Shown one piece after another: positions 18,073 to 26,764 of a DNA stretch of 64,000 bases. Position 1 is the first letter of the stretch. Every line of letters begins with the position of its first letter. Below the pieces are notes generated by a model that did not search any database, had not been told where the DNA came from, and was given only the letters and a program-made list of their open reading frames with translations. The translations under genes were made by a program, and so were the position numbers. The DNA is from Paenibacillus sp. MAHUQ-63. Its GTDB lineage: Bacteria; Bacillota; Bacilli; Paenibacillales; NBRC-103111. The DNA is taken from the NCBI RefSeq assembly GCF_028765165.1, contig NZ_JARADB010000003.1, positions 1,560,042-1,624,041 on the forward strand, read 5' to 3'.

Positions 18073-19314
18073 TTAAGCATGCACGCTGTCAATGCTTGAA
18101 GGAGCGACTTTAACTTTGCCGCCTTCGCCAATCCAGCTGCGTTTCCATTGCCCTTGAACAACCGCAATCATAATGATGCAGAATACGGCGATAGCGCTGA
18201 GAATAAGGAAACCCGGTGTGAACGAACCTGTCGCTAATTTCACATTTCCTAGAATCTTAGGCAGGAAGTAGCCGCCTATACCGCCTGCGGCACCGACAAT
18301 CCCCGTCATAACGCCGATTTCCGTCTTGAAGCGCTGAGGCACGAGCTGGAAGACCGAACCGTTCCCCATCCCGAAAGACATCATGGCGATGAAGAGCAAT
18401 ACAGTGGTGATGGGCAGCGCCGGCAATGTCGAGATGCCTGCCATCATGATGGCGACGACACCATAAAGGACCATCAGCATGCGGATACCGCCGAGCTTAT
18501 CGGCCAGCCAGCCGCCGACCGGACGGAAGAAGCTGCCGCCGATCACGCATAGCGTTGTGAAATCCGCCGCGCGAACCGGGGAAAGTCCATACTGCGTGTT
18601 GAAGAAAATGGTCAAGTATGTGGACATGCCGACGAAACCGCCGAACGTTACGCTGTATAAAATGCAGAACAACCAGGAATCTCTTTGCTTCAGCACCTTA
18701 CCGTACTCAGCGAGCGTTTTGGGTGCCGGTTTATTCGGACTGTCCTTGGCCAAGAGGCTGAAGATAACGAGCGTTATGACAATCGGAATCATAGCGATAC
18801 CGAAAACAACGTGCCAGTCGCCGTAATGCTGTGCGATCCGGTTAGCGAACAGCGTCGCGAAGATCGTACCGCTATTTCCCGCCCCGGCGATCCCCATCGC
18901 CAGACCTTGATATTGCGGCGGATACCAGGAGCTGGCCAGCGGCAGTGCAGCCGCGAAGCTGGCTCCGGCGATGCCGAGCATCAGCGCGACGAAATACATA
19001 TCGCCCATGGAGTCAGCGAACTGCCATCCCCAAAACAGCGGGACCAGCGTCAGCGACAAGCCGATCTGCCCGGTAAGCTTCGGCCCGATTTTGTCGGTCA
19101 AGACGCCGAGCACCAGCCGGAGCACCGCTCCCCCCAGAGTAGGCAGCGCAACGAGATTGGCTTTCTCCGCCGCATCCAATTGGAAATCGTTAGCGAGAAT
19201 AACCGCCAGCGGACCGAGAAGCACCCAGACCATGAAGCTCATGTCAAAATACAAGAATGAACTGAACAAAGACCCTTTGTGACCCACTTGCAAGAAACTC
19301 TTCCGATCAACCAT
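18073..19314 (-). CDS. narK: NarK/NasA-type nitrate/nitrite transporter (MFS)
   Basis: 413 residues with 12 predicted membrane helices and the MFS nitrate-porter features: a conserved helix 5 with GAGNSGTIFATLFANR and a helix 11 segment GIVGAAGGIGGYFLPK, both rich in the glycines of the nitrate signature. It imports nitrate (and probably exchanges nitrite). AAGGAGAG is 8 bases before the ATG. First gene of the nitrate assimilation operon. Confidence 0.92.
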   Translation of the reverse strand: MVDRKSFLQVGHKGSLFSSFLYFDMSFMVWVLLGPLAVILANDFQLDAAEKANLVALPTLGGAVLRLVLGVLTDKIGPKLTGQIGLSLTLVPLFWGWQFADSMGDMYFVALMLGIAGASFAAALPLASSWYPPQYQGLAMGIAGAGNSGTIFATLFANRIAQHYGDWHVVFGIAMIPIVITLVIFSLLAKDSPNKPAPKTLAEYGKVLKQRDSWLFCILYSVTFGGFVGMSTYLTIFFNTQYGLSPVRAADFTTLCVIGGSFFRPVGGWLADKLGGIRMLMVLYGVVAIMMAGISTLPALPITTVLLFIAMMSFGMGNGSVFQLVPQRFKTEIGVMTGIVGAAGGIGGYFLPKILGNVKLATGSFTPGFLILSAIAVFCIIMIAVVQGQWKRSWIGEGGKVKVAPSSIDSVHA

Positions 19315-19390
19315 GTGCTTCTCTCCTTTTGTGAGGCTTTGCGCCTTCTTTTTTTCCTACCCTAATCTTCCAGAAGAACTGCCGATGGAC

Positions 19391-19441
19391 AGAAAAGGCC
19401 GACGAACATGACCCCGCCATAGCGCGGAACGTTCGTCGGCC
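19391..19441 (-). terminator. Terminator-like hairpin inside the narK leader
   Basis: Minus-strand arms GGCCGACGAAC (19431-19441) and GTTCGTCGGCC (19397-19407), then TTTTCT. It is ~80 bases before the narK start and downstream of the ANTAR-type leader, so narK transcription must pass two terminators. Confidence 0.75.
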
Positions 19442-19494
19442 TCTTTGCCACTGCCGCCACATCTTCGTGAACGGCATGTTAGATTATATTTCGT

Positions 19495-19578
19495 GAAATA
19501 AACATAAATCGCCTATCCGGTTACGTATTTGTAAGGGGATAGGCGCCATTGCCTGAGGAAGTGGCACATCATTGTGCC
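19495..19578 (-). promoter_or_regulatory. Candidate ANTAR target: dual hexaloop hairpins overlapping a terminator
   Basis: On the minus strand: P1 = GGCAC-AATGAT-GTGCC (19563-19578), an 8-base linker, then P2 = AGGC-AATGGC-GCCT (19541-19554). Both loops are six bases with A at position 1 and G at position 4, the rule known for RNA targets of ANTAR antiterminators. P2's 3' arm overlaps the 5' arm of a 9-bp terminator stem (CGCCTATCC/GGATAGGCG, 19510-19545) followed by ATTTATGTTTATTT. Stabilising P2 would therefore prevent termination and allow narK expression. The divergent gene encodes an ANTAR protein. Confidence 0.8.
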
Positions 19579-19591
19579 GATTTCTAACTTG

Positions 19592-19621
19592 ATTATAGTA
19601 TGACTTCTCGGGATATGTCAA
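19592..19621 (-). promoter_or_regulatory. Sigma-A-type promoter of the narK operon
   Basis: Minus strand TTGACA (19616-19621), 18-base spacer, TATAAT (19592-19597). Predicted transcription start ~19585, so the RNA begins only a few bases before hairpin P1. Confidence 0.85.
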
Positions 19622-19632
19622 TAAACATAACA
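19616..19632. promoter_or_regulatory. GlnR/TnrA-type nitrogen control box
   Basis: The minus strand reads TGTTATGTTTATTGACA, an exact fit to TGTNAN7TNACA. It overlaps the -35 element of the narK promoter (centre about -39), a position that suggests repression by GlnR rather than the upstream (-49) activation typical of TnrA. Confidence 0.65.
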
Positions 19633-19668
19633 CAAAAATTTTTATTGTGTGAGATTTGTTCTATTATA

Positions 19669-19698
19669 TCGACAAAAAAGGAATACATATGCTATAGT
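19669..19698 (+). promoter_or_regulatory. Promoter of the ANTAR regulator gene
   Basis: TCGACA (19669-19674), 18-base spacer, TATAGT (19693-19698), followed ~75 bases later by GGAGGT and the ATG at 19785. Confidence 0.6.
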
Positions 19699-19784
19699 TA
19701 TGCCGTGCAATCATTCAAATCAACGAATAAACCTAACATGAAGTTGCCATGATTCATAATGTTTACAACGATGGAGGTAATCAA

Positions 19785-20432
19785 ATGTTGCAATCATTTA
19801 TACTGATCGACGAGTTGAAACGAACTCGCTCAGCTACCTCCTCGGCGTCTACAATCCAGCAGAACGATCCTGACCGTGTCCGTGTATCCTCACCTGACGA
19901 AGTGCTGAAAGATTTGGGCTTTCGCGTCTATACAGCATCCACAATAAAGGAAGTTTCCTTTATCATTCCGAAGGTCGATGCTGTATTATTAAGTGTAGGC
20001 CCGGATCAAGTGGAAGCCTGGCGTACGCGTATCCTGGCGCAGCGAAGCCTTCCTCTCTTCTGGTGGTGCGATGCTCACACATTTCCTTCTAATGAATGCA
20101 GAATGGATGCAGGTATAGACGGTTTAATCGGTTCCACCATGAGCTCTCTCGAAATTCATTGCGCATTGCTTCTTGGCGTGAACCATTATTTCCAACGTAC
20201 AGAGTGGCAGCAAGAACGAGAACAACTCCTCTCCAAGCTGGAGGAGCGCAAATGGGTCGATCAGGCCAAGCGGATCTTATGCGAGATTAAAGGCATTTCC
20301 GAAGCGGAAGCGTACGACTTTTTGCGTAAACAAGCTATGAATGAACGTAAGCGTATGGTAGATGTCGCTACCTCCATCGTCAAGGTGTACCAAATACTAC
20401 AAGATCAGAATCAAGGAGGCCGGAAACGATGA
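19785..20432 (+). CDS. ANTAR-domain transcription antiterminator (nitrate regulator)
   Basis: About 215 residues. The C-terminal 60 residues (ERKWVDQAKRILCEIKGISEAEAYDFLR ... ERKRMVDVA) are an ANTAR RNA-binding domain. The N-terminal part resembles a receiver fold (SFILIDEL, VDAVLLSV) but is shorter and more divergent than classical receivers, with no clear phospho-acceptor set, so the signal may be a ligand or partner protein. The start is the ATG at 19785 with GGAGGT 6 bases upstream; an ATG at 19749 has no ribosome site. It is divergent from narK, whose leader holds the matching hairpins, and overlaps the next gene by ATGA. Confidence 0.85.
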   Translation: MLQSFILIDELKRTRSATSSASTIQQNDPDRVRVSSPDEVLKDLGFRVYTASTIKEVSFIIPKVDAVLLSVGPDQVEAWRTRILAQRSLPLFWWCDAHTFPSNECRMDAGIDGLIGSTMSSLEIHCALLLGVNHYFQRTEWQQEREQLLSKLEERKWVDQAKRILCEIKGISEAEAYDFLRKQAMNERKRMVDVATSIVKVYQILQDQNQGGRKR

Positions 20433-21460
20433 TATCTTTACTCAAAGAAGTGGGCCGCGGGAAACGCGGAGCCAGAGATCTTACGTACGAAGAGGCTTCC
20501 CAAGCTGCAGAACTCATGCTGACAGGCGGCGCGACACAAGCTCAGATGGGGGCTTTCCTCGTTGCCGAGCGGATCAAAATGGAGTCGCCCGATGAAATTA
20601 AAGCGTTCATCCACGCTCTTAGCAAACGCTCGGCCACGTACCCGATCCCCGGCAGTATGGATTGCGCCGGACCCTATGATGGTCGCGGCCGCACGTTCAT
20701 CGCAACCTTGCCTACTGCGTTCGTGCTTGCCGCCTGCGGGCTGCCCGCTACGCTGCACGGCACGCCCAGCATGCCGCCCAAATGGGGCATCACGCTGACG
20801 GACGTGCTGGACGCGCTCGGCGTCCCCGTACTGACAACATCGCGGGAAGCGCTCATTTCCGCTGCAGCCCGAACCGGTTTCCTGTTCGCCCCGACGGAAA
20901 GCTGGTGCCCGCCGCTAGGCGAATTGCGCGAGCTGCGCAAAGAGCTCGGCCTGCGGACGGTGTTCAACACCGCCGAGAAGCTGCTGCGCTTCACCGAAGC
21001 ACCATACATGGCGGTCGGCGTGTTCCACGGCACGGTGTTCGAGAAAGTGACGAACCTGCTGATCGATCTTGGCGTTACGCGCGGCATCGTCGTGCAGGGC
21101 ATGGAAGGCTCGGAAGATTTGTCCGTCGAGAAACGCACGCGGACCTTCGTCATACAAGACGGTAACAGCGAACTGTTCATAGTCGATCCGGAGATTTATG
21201 AATTGATGGTCGAAGTGCCTGAAGTGGAATGGACGGCCAAGCTTCAAGGCGACACTGCACTAGCCGTATTGCGCGGGGAAGCCGAGCTGCCTTACTTGAA
21301 TATGGTGCTGCTCAACAGCGCGGTTCGTTTGTGGATTTCCCAAAAAGCCGGCTCCATCGAGCAAGGCATTTACATGGCAAGGCACGCGATCGAACAAGGA
21401 ACAGCTCTTCAGACCTATACGGAATGGACGGAAGCCATTAAGACCGTATCCGCCACTTGA
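20429..21460 (+). CDS. Anthranilate phosphoribosyltransferase-like protein (TrpD2/YbiB type)
   Basis: 343 residues with the anthranilate/thymidine phosphoribosyltransferase fold: N-terminal helical domain (LTYEEASQAAELMLTGGATQAQMGAFLVAER) and a nucleoside/PRPP-binding core. The usual glycine-rich GTGGDG is replaced by AGPYDGRG, and KHGNR by LHGTPS, as in TrpD2-like paralogues that do not make tryptophan. No other trp gene is near. It overlaps the ANTAR gene by four bases (ATGA), so the two are translationally coupled and probably act in the same nitrate-related pathway. Precise role unknown. Confidence 0.8.
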   Translation: MISLLKEVGRGKRGARDLTYEEASQAAELMLTGGATQAQMGAFLVAERIKMESPDEIKAFIHALSKRSATYPIPGSMDCAGPYDGRGRTFIATLPTAFVLAACGLPATLHGTPSMPPKWGITLTDVLDALGVPVLTTSREALISAAARTGFLFAPTESWCPPLGELRELRKELGLRTVFNTAEKLLRFTEAPYMAVGVFHGTVFEKVTNLLIDLGVTRGIVVQGMEGSEDLSVEKRTRTFVIQDGNSELFIVDPEIYELMVEVPEVEWTAKLQGDTALAVLRGEAELPYLNMVLLNSAVRLWISQKAGSIEQGIYMARHAIEQGTALQTYTEWTEAIKTVSAT

Positions 21461-21474
21461 TTGTTTCATACAGC

Positions 21475-21512
21475 CCTTCAGGCAGCATCGACTGCTTGGG
21501 GGCTTTTCTGTG
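21475..21512 (+). terminator. Terminator after the ANTAR/TrpD2-like pair
   Basis: Hairpin CAGCCCTTCAGGCAGC ... GCTTGGGGGCTTTTCTG with an imperfect stem and four T. Confidence 0.55.
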
Positions 21513-21606
21513 TCCGCCTGGTGACTGTCATCTTTTAGGAAGGAACACCTTCATCTGGCAGCGAAGTGGTCGACTATCAGATTTTCGTCAGGAAGTGAAT
21601 CGCATC

Positions 21607-23862
21607 ATGTCGACCCGTCATCTAGTCCTTACATCCGTTATTTATCTTCTTCCGGCCTTCTATTTCTTCTATTCGTCCGTTGAGATCGGTCTTCGCAATC
21701 CCAAAAGCATTATCAACCGCTCCGCGGCGTTGTTCGTTGCTTGCTTCGCCGTCATGTGCATCGTGCAATGTATGCTGAACTTGTTCCCGCTGGCCTATGC
21801 CCCGCTTTTTTATCAGTTCGTCTTTCTCCCTCTCATCCTGGCATCCACCGGCATCGGGATGATGTTCTATTTCCATTTGACCAAGTTTGCCCAGAGGATA
21901 CCGAAAGCCGTGCGGCTGATCGTCTACTGCTTGCCCTTCTGCCTGTTCGCGCCGCTGACCATGTTCACGCCGCTCGTTATCGACGGCTACGTCGTGAACA
22001 ATGAGTGGGTGAAGCCCGCCGTTGGGCCATTATTTCCCGGCTTGATCGCTTTTGTTTTCTTCTATTGTCTTACAGAGATTCTGCTGCTGGTCCATATCAT
22101 CCGCCGGCATAACGGCAGCGGGAATCACAAATACTTGATTCTCATGGTGTGCAGCTTCATTACGCTGTTGTGGGCGTTCAGCCTGTATATTGTCGGCAAT
22201 GTCTCGGATGCGTATCTGGCCTTGCCGGAAATCTCCATCCACGCCGTCATTTTCTATATTTATGCCGTGCGCAGGATCATCAAAAAGTATGACATGCTGC
22301 CCAATGATTCGCGGAAATACGAGCTGCTCTTCGAACTGGCTCCATTCGGCGTAGCGCTGCTCGACCAGGATGCCAACATCGTGGAAATCAATGCCGCCGG
22401 CAGGAGCATGCTGCCTCCGGTAGAGAAGAACCACGGGAAGCGCTCCTACTCTTTCTTGGATACGTATCCCAAAGACATGCATGCGCATTTGCTGGAAACG
22501 CATCGCAGGCTGTTTGAAGCGAAACAGCCTTTGAGCAACCACGAGATTACCAAAACATCTTATCTGGGCAACAAGTCTCTCACCTTCGTGGTGGATACGC
22601 AGTACTTGGATGTCGATGACGAAACGCTGCAGTTCCTCATTCTTCGGGACATCTCTGAGCAAAAGGAAGCCGAACAGAAAATCTCCTTTCTAGCTTATCA
22701 CGATGCGCTGACAGGACTGCCGAACCGGAACTTGTTCCACGAACGGGTCAACGAGGAGCTGCTGCAAGCCCAAAGTACCGGGCAGCTGCTCGCCGTTATG
22801 CTGATTGACTTGGACCGGTTCAAAATTGTCAATGACTCCCTGGGTCATCAGGTCGGAGACCGGCTGCTTCAATATGTGGCAGGCCTGCTGAATGAACCCT
22901 TCCATGAAGGAAGCACTGTCGCTCGAATCGGCGGAGATGAGTTTCTCATTCTGCTCCCGAATCTTCCATGCAAGGAAGCCGGAGTGAGCATCGCCAGCCA
23001 TCTGATCGGCCGTTTCCAGAAAGCCTCCTTCCAAGAAGAAGGGCTGGAGCTGAGCATTACGGCCAGCATCGGCATCTCCTTCTATCCGGATGACGGCGAG
23101 GATGTGCATTCCCTCATTAAAAGCGCGGATATCTCGATGTATAAGGCCAAAGAGCAAGGCCGCAACCAATTGGAGGCGCATCAAGCCTCCATGAGCCATA
23201 AGGCCGATGAGCGGCTCACGATGGAGCGCAATCTGCGTAAAGCGATCGAGCTGGACGAGCTCGTTCTCTATTACCAGCCGCAGATCGATCTGGCAAGCGG
23301 GCAAGTCTGCGGCGTGGAAGCGCTCGTCAGATGGCATTCACCTGACAAAGGGATGATTCCTCCGCAGCACTTCATCCCGTTCGCCGAAGAATGCGGATTG
23401 ATCGTTCCGCTAGGCGACTGGGTGCTGAGGAACGCTTGCCTGCAGAGCAAACGTTGGCAGGACGAAGGTCTCCCTCCCCTGAAGGTGGCGGTCAACATCT
23501 CCGCGCTGCAATTTCATCAACATTGTTTCGGAGACCAAGTTCAATCCGTCTTGGAGGAAACCGGACTGGATCCGAGCCGTCTGTGCCTGGAAATTACAGA
23601 AAGCGTCGCGGTGCAGAACGAAGAGAAAGCCATCGCCGTGCTGCAGCAGCTAAGCGCGCTAGGCATATCCATTGCGCTGGACGACTTCGGTACCGGGTAC
23701 TCGTCTCTGTCTCTGCTCAACAAACTGCCGATTCATCAAATCAAAATTGACAAGTCGTTCATCGGCGACAAATCGCCGCAGGGGGGACAAATCGCCAAAA
23801 GTATCATCTCCCTGTCGCGCAGCCTGAACCTGAGCGTACTTGCGGAAGGCGTGGAAACGTAG
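21607..23862 (+). CDS. Membrane GGDEF-EAL protein truncated by an in-frame TAG
   Basis: About 750 residues: seven or so N-terminal membrane helices (residues 1-220), a PAS domain (from YELLFELAPFGVALLD), a GGDEF domain with intact RIGGDEF, and an EAL domain with VEALVRW, DDFGTGYSS and IKIDKSF. The frame stops at TAG (23860-23862) just after AEGVET, but resumes in the same frame for 39 more codons (EQYNFLAEINCDSIQGFLI ...) to TAA at 23977-23979. The lost tail holds the conserved QG motif of the phosphodiesterase site. The original codon was probably CAG. Start at 21607 (MSTRHLVL) with AGGAAG upstream; the longer frame from 21457 runs through the previous terminator. Confidence 0.88.
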   Translation: MSTRHLVLTSVIYLLPAFYFFYSSVEIGLRNPKSIINRSAALFVACFAVMCIVQCMLNLFPLAYAPLFYQFVFLPLILASTGIGMMFYFHLTKFAQRIPKAVRLIVYCLPFCLFAPLTMFTPLVIDGYVVNNEWVKPAVGPLFPGLIAFVFFYCLTEILLLVHIIRRHNGSGNHKYLILMVCSFITLLWAFSLYIVGNVSDAYLALPEISIHAVIFYIYAVRRIIKKYDMLPNDSRKYELLFELAPFGVALLDQDANIVEINAAGRSMLPPVEKNHGKRSYSFLDTYPKDMHAHLLETHRRLFEAKQPLSNHEITKTSYLGNKSLTFVVDTQYLDVDDETLQFLILRDISEQKEAEQKISFLAYHDALTGLPNRNLFHERVNEELLQAQSTGQLLAVMLIDLDRFKIVNDSLGHQVGDRLLQYVAGLLNEPFHEGSTVARIGGDEFLILLPNLPCKEAGVSIASHLIGRFQKASFQEEGLELSITASIGISFYPDDGEDVHSLIKSADISMYKAKEQGRNQLEAHQASMSHKADERLTMERNLRKAIELDELVLYYQPQIDLASGQVCGVEALVRWHSPDKGMIPPQHFIPFAEECGLIVPLGDWVLRNACLQSKRWQDEGLPPLKVAVNISALQFHQHCFGDQVQSVLEETGLDPSRLCLEITESVAVQNEEKAIAVLQQLSALGISIALDDFGTGYSSLSLLNKLPIHQIKIDKSFIGDKSPQGGQIAKSIISLSRSLNLSVLAEGVET

Positions 23863-23985
23863 GAGCAGTACAACTTCCTGGCCGAAATCAACTGCGACAG
23901 CATCCAGGGCTTCCTCATCTCGCGGCCGATTGCGGCAGCGGAATTCGCACAATGGCTGCGCGCCACCCGGATCGTATAAGAGCCC

Positions 23986-24030
23986 AAAAAGGCTGCCGGA
24001 CATCCAAACGGATGTTCGCGCAGCCTTTTT
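23986..24030. terminator. Bidirectional terminator between convergent genes
   Basis: Arms AAAAAGGCTGC (23986-23996) and GCAGCCTTTTT (24020-24030) with an inner CGGACATCC/GGATGTTCG stem. It terminates both the GGDEF-EAL gene (plus) and the binding-protein gene (minus). Confidence 0.85.
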
Positions 24031-24036
24031 CTTATC

Positions 24037-25041
24037 CTATTTTACAGCTTCAGCAACTTGCTTGACCATGCCTTCAACGGAAATCAAGCCGCCGCCGGAA
24101 AGGTACCAGAAGTTCGGATCCAGATAAACGATGTTGCCGTTCTTGAAGGCGTTCGTCTTCTTGACAATCTCGTTCTCAATCGTTTGTTTGCCTGACGATT
24201 TGCCGTCTACAACCTTCCCGCGATCGACCACGAACAAGTAATCGGGATTTTTCTCCAGAATGAACTCGTTGGAGATGTTCTGGCCATGCGTAGTGACTTG
24301 AATGCTGCTGTCTGCCGGTTTAAAGCCAAATACGTCATGAATGATACCGAATCTTGAACCGGCGCCGAAAGCGCTCAGCGATGTATCCTGTACAAGGACG
24401 ATCAGTGCGTTTTTCCCGGATGCGGATGCTTTCGCTTGCAATTGTTTCGAAGCCTCTTCGATCTTGGCGACTTCGGCTGCCGCTTGCGCTTCTTTGCCAA
24501 AGATTTTGCCTAATGTTAAGGCATTCTCTTTGAACGACTCCATATATTTGGTCGTATCTACGCCCATGTAGATGGTCGGGGCAATTTTACTAAGTTCAGC
24601 GTAGGCTTTCTCGGAACGACCGGAGATGATAATCAGATCCGCCTTGCTCGCATTGATTTTCTCAAAGTCCGGCTCAAACAGCGTGCCCGCGTTCACATAT
24701 TTGGCATCTTTGAATTTATCCAAATACGATGGAATATTCGTTTGCGGAAGGCCGGCTACTTCTACACCAAGACGGTCTAGTGAATCCAGAACGCCGTAAT
24801 CGAAGACGAACACTTTCTTCGGGTTCGTTTTCACTTTCGTTTCCCCCAGCTTGTGCTTCACGGTAATTTCCGCAGGTACCGCAGGTGAAGCTGATGCTGC
24901 TGTTGCCGCTGCTGTTGCCGCCGGTTGCGGGCTTGCTGCCGCGGTCTTGGCCGTTTCCGTACCGGCTCTGCTGCCGGCCCCGCAAGCCGCTGCAAATAGG
25001 GCGACCATCGCCGCCGTAAGTAATATAAGTATTTTTCTCAT
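24037..25041 (-). CDS. yclQ: Iron-siderophore ABC transporter, substrate-binding lipoprotein (YclQ-like)
   Basis: 334 residues. Signal peptide with lipobox ending FAAAC, an Ala/Thr/Pro-rich linker (25-60), then a class III periplasmic-binding-protein fold (VFVFDYGVLDSLDRLGVEV, SKADLIIISGR, LFVVDRG). It captures ferri-siderophore outside the membrane and delivers it to the YclN/YclO permease. Gene order and sequence style match Bacillus yclNOPQ (petrobactin-type uptake); the actual ligand is not proven. Last gene of the operon. Confidence 0.87.
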   Translation of the reverse strand: MRKILILLTAAMVALFAAACGAGSRAGTETAKTAAASPQPAATAAATAASASPAVPAEITVKHKLGETKVKTNPKKVFVFDYGVLDSLDRLGVEVAGLPQTNIPSYLDKFKDAKYVNAGTLFEPDFEKINASKADLIIISGRSEKAYAELSKIAPTIYMGVDTTKYMESFKENALTLGKIFGKEAQAAAEVAKIEEASKQLQAKASASGKNALIVLVQDTSLSAFGAGSRFGIIHDVFGFKPADSSIQVTTHGQNISNEFILEKNPDYLFVVDRGKVVDGKSSGKQTIENEIVKKTNAFKNGNIVYLDPNFWYLSGGGLISVEGMVKQVAEAVK

Positions 25042-25061
25042 CGTTGAGCACCTCTTTCATT

Positions 25062-25820
25062 TCATTTAAAATATAAACAAATTTTATTGCCGTTCATTTC
25101 TTGAATCGGAATGTCCATGTCATACACAGCACGAAGGACGGCGGAATCAATCATTTCGTCCGTCGTTCCTTCCTTCACCAATCTGCCTTGCTTGAAGGCA
25201 ACGATCCGGTCCGAATAGCACGAGGCAAAATTGATATCATGAATCACGATAATGACCGTCTTGCCGAGTTCATCCGCAAGTCTGCGCAGCACCTTCATAA
25301 TCTGCACGGAATGCTTCATGTCCAAATTGTTCAGCGGTTCGTCGAGCAGGATGTAGTCCGTATTTTGGGCAATGACCATGGCGATGAACGCCCGTTGGTT
25401 CTGCCCTCCGCTCAGCTGATCGAGATATTTGTGCTGCATGTCCTCAAGCTCCATGTACCGGATCGCCTCATCCACGAACTGCCAGTCCGCTTTCGTTAGC
25501 TTGCCTTGAGAGTAAGGGAATCGCCCGAAGCTCACCAAATCGCGCACGGTCAACCGGACATTGATCTGATTGGATTGCTTCAGAATGGCGATTCGCTTGG
25601 CCAGCTCCTGGCTCTTGACTTTGCCGATTTCTTCGCCGTCAATGAACACTTCGCCGCTATCCTTCGCAATGAGCCGGGATAGGATCGAGATGAGAGTGCT
25701 CTTCCCTGCGCCGTTAGGCCCGATCAACGAAGTAACCTTGCCTTTGGCGATACGCAGGGAAACCTGCTCAAGAACGGTGTTGGTACCATAGGATTTGGAC
25801 ACATTGCTAATTTCAATCAT
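25062..25820 (-). CDS. yclP: Iron-siderophore ABC transporter, ATP-binding protein (YclP-like)
   Basis: 252 residues with Walker A (GPNGAGKST), Q-loop, ABC signature LSGGQNQRAF, and Walker B (YILLDEPLNNLD), then the H-loop VIHDINF. It powers siderophore import by the YclN/YclO permease pair. The ATG overlaps the yclO stop by four bases (ATGA). AAGGGAG upstream. Confidence 0.92.
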   Translation of the reverse strand: MIEISNVSKSYGTNTVLEQVSLRIAKGKVTSLIGPNGAGKSTLISILSRLIAKDSGEVFIDGEEIGKVKSQELAKRIAILKQSNQINVRLTVRDLVSFGRFPYSQGKLTKADWQFVDEAIRYMELEDMQHKYLDQLSGGQNQRAFIAMVIAQNTDYILLDEPLNNLDMKHSVQIMKVLRRLADELGKTVIIVIHDINFASCYSDRIVAFKQGRLVKEGTTDEMIDSAVLRAVYDMDIPIQEMNGNKICLYFK

Positions 25821-26764
25821 GATTTATTCTCCCTTAGCAGCAGGTATAAGAAGTACACGCCCCCGATGAAATTGATGATAACGGCAAGCGGTGTGGAGAA
25901 GCTGAAGATGCGTTCCACAATCAACTGTCCGCCTACTAACAAGAAGATGGAGAGCAGGATAGCGCCGGGAATCAAATACCTGTGCCGGTATGTCTTCATG
26001 AACTGGTAAGAGAGATTCGCCACGAGCAAGCCCAGGAAGGTGACCGGACCGACCAGTGCCGTCGCGATAGAAACGAGCATCGCAATGATGATCAGCAGCC
26101 TTTTCACCACATATTCAAAGGGCACTCCAAGGTTAACAGCCTGATCCCTGCCGAGCGACAGGACATCCAGATATTTCACGAATCTCAGGCTGTATAAGGT
26201 GGCTGTGGCACTTAGCAGAACCGAAATCACCAGCAGCTTGCTGTTAACCGTGTTGAAGCTGGCGAAAGACCGGCTCTGCAGGATGGCGAATTCATTCGGA
26301 TCGATCAGCACTTCCATGAACGTCGTGAAGCTGCCGAAGAAGGTCCCGAGAATAATGCCGAATAGCAGCAGGAAGTACAGATGCCTCTTCTCGCTCCGGA
26401 ACAGGAACTTGAACAGGAGCAGAGCAAACAGCGACATCAATCCGACGCTGATGGCGAAATTCACATTCCCATTGGCGGACAGCACGCTCTTCGATCCCAG
26501 CAAGAAAATGACCGTCGTCTGAATGAGCATGTACAAAGCGTCCAGACCGATAATGCTCGGAGTCAGAATCCGGTTGTTCGTTATCGTCTGGAATAAAATG
26601 GTGGAGTAAGCAATCGCTGCGCCCGTCAGCATGAGGCTGACGACTTTAATGCTTCGTCTGGGAAGCACATAATCCCAGTTGCCACCCGCATGCAGCGTAA
26701 GGAAGGCGGCAATGACCGTCAAGGCAGCGAGCGCGAGCAGACTGAGCTTCCATCTAATCGTCAT
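25817..26764 (-). CDS. yclO: Iron-siderophore ABC transporter, permease (YclO-like)
   Basis: 315 residues, FecCD-type permease with eight to ten membrane helices. The conserved cytoplasmic coupling segment GPVTFLGLLVANLSYQ is present. Overlaps yclN by 11 bases and yclP by 4, so tightly translationally coupled. Confidence 0.9.
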   Translation of the reverse strand: MTIRWKLSLLALAALTVIAAFLTLHAGGNWDYVLPRRSIKVVSLMLTGAAIAYSTILFQTITNNRILTPSIIGLDALYMLIQTTVIFLLGSKSVLSANGNVNFAISVGLMSLFALLLFKFLFRSEKRHLYFLLLFGIILGTFFGSFTTFMEVLIDPNEFAILQSRSFASFNTVNSKLLVISVLLSATATLYSLRFVKYLDVLSLGRDQAVNLGVPFEYVVKRLLIIIAMLVSIATALVGPVTFLGLLVANLSYQFMKTYRHRYLIPGAILLSIFLLVGGQLIVERIFSFSTPLAVIINFIGGVYFLYLLLRENKS

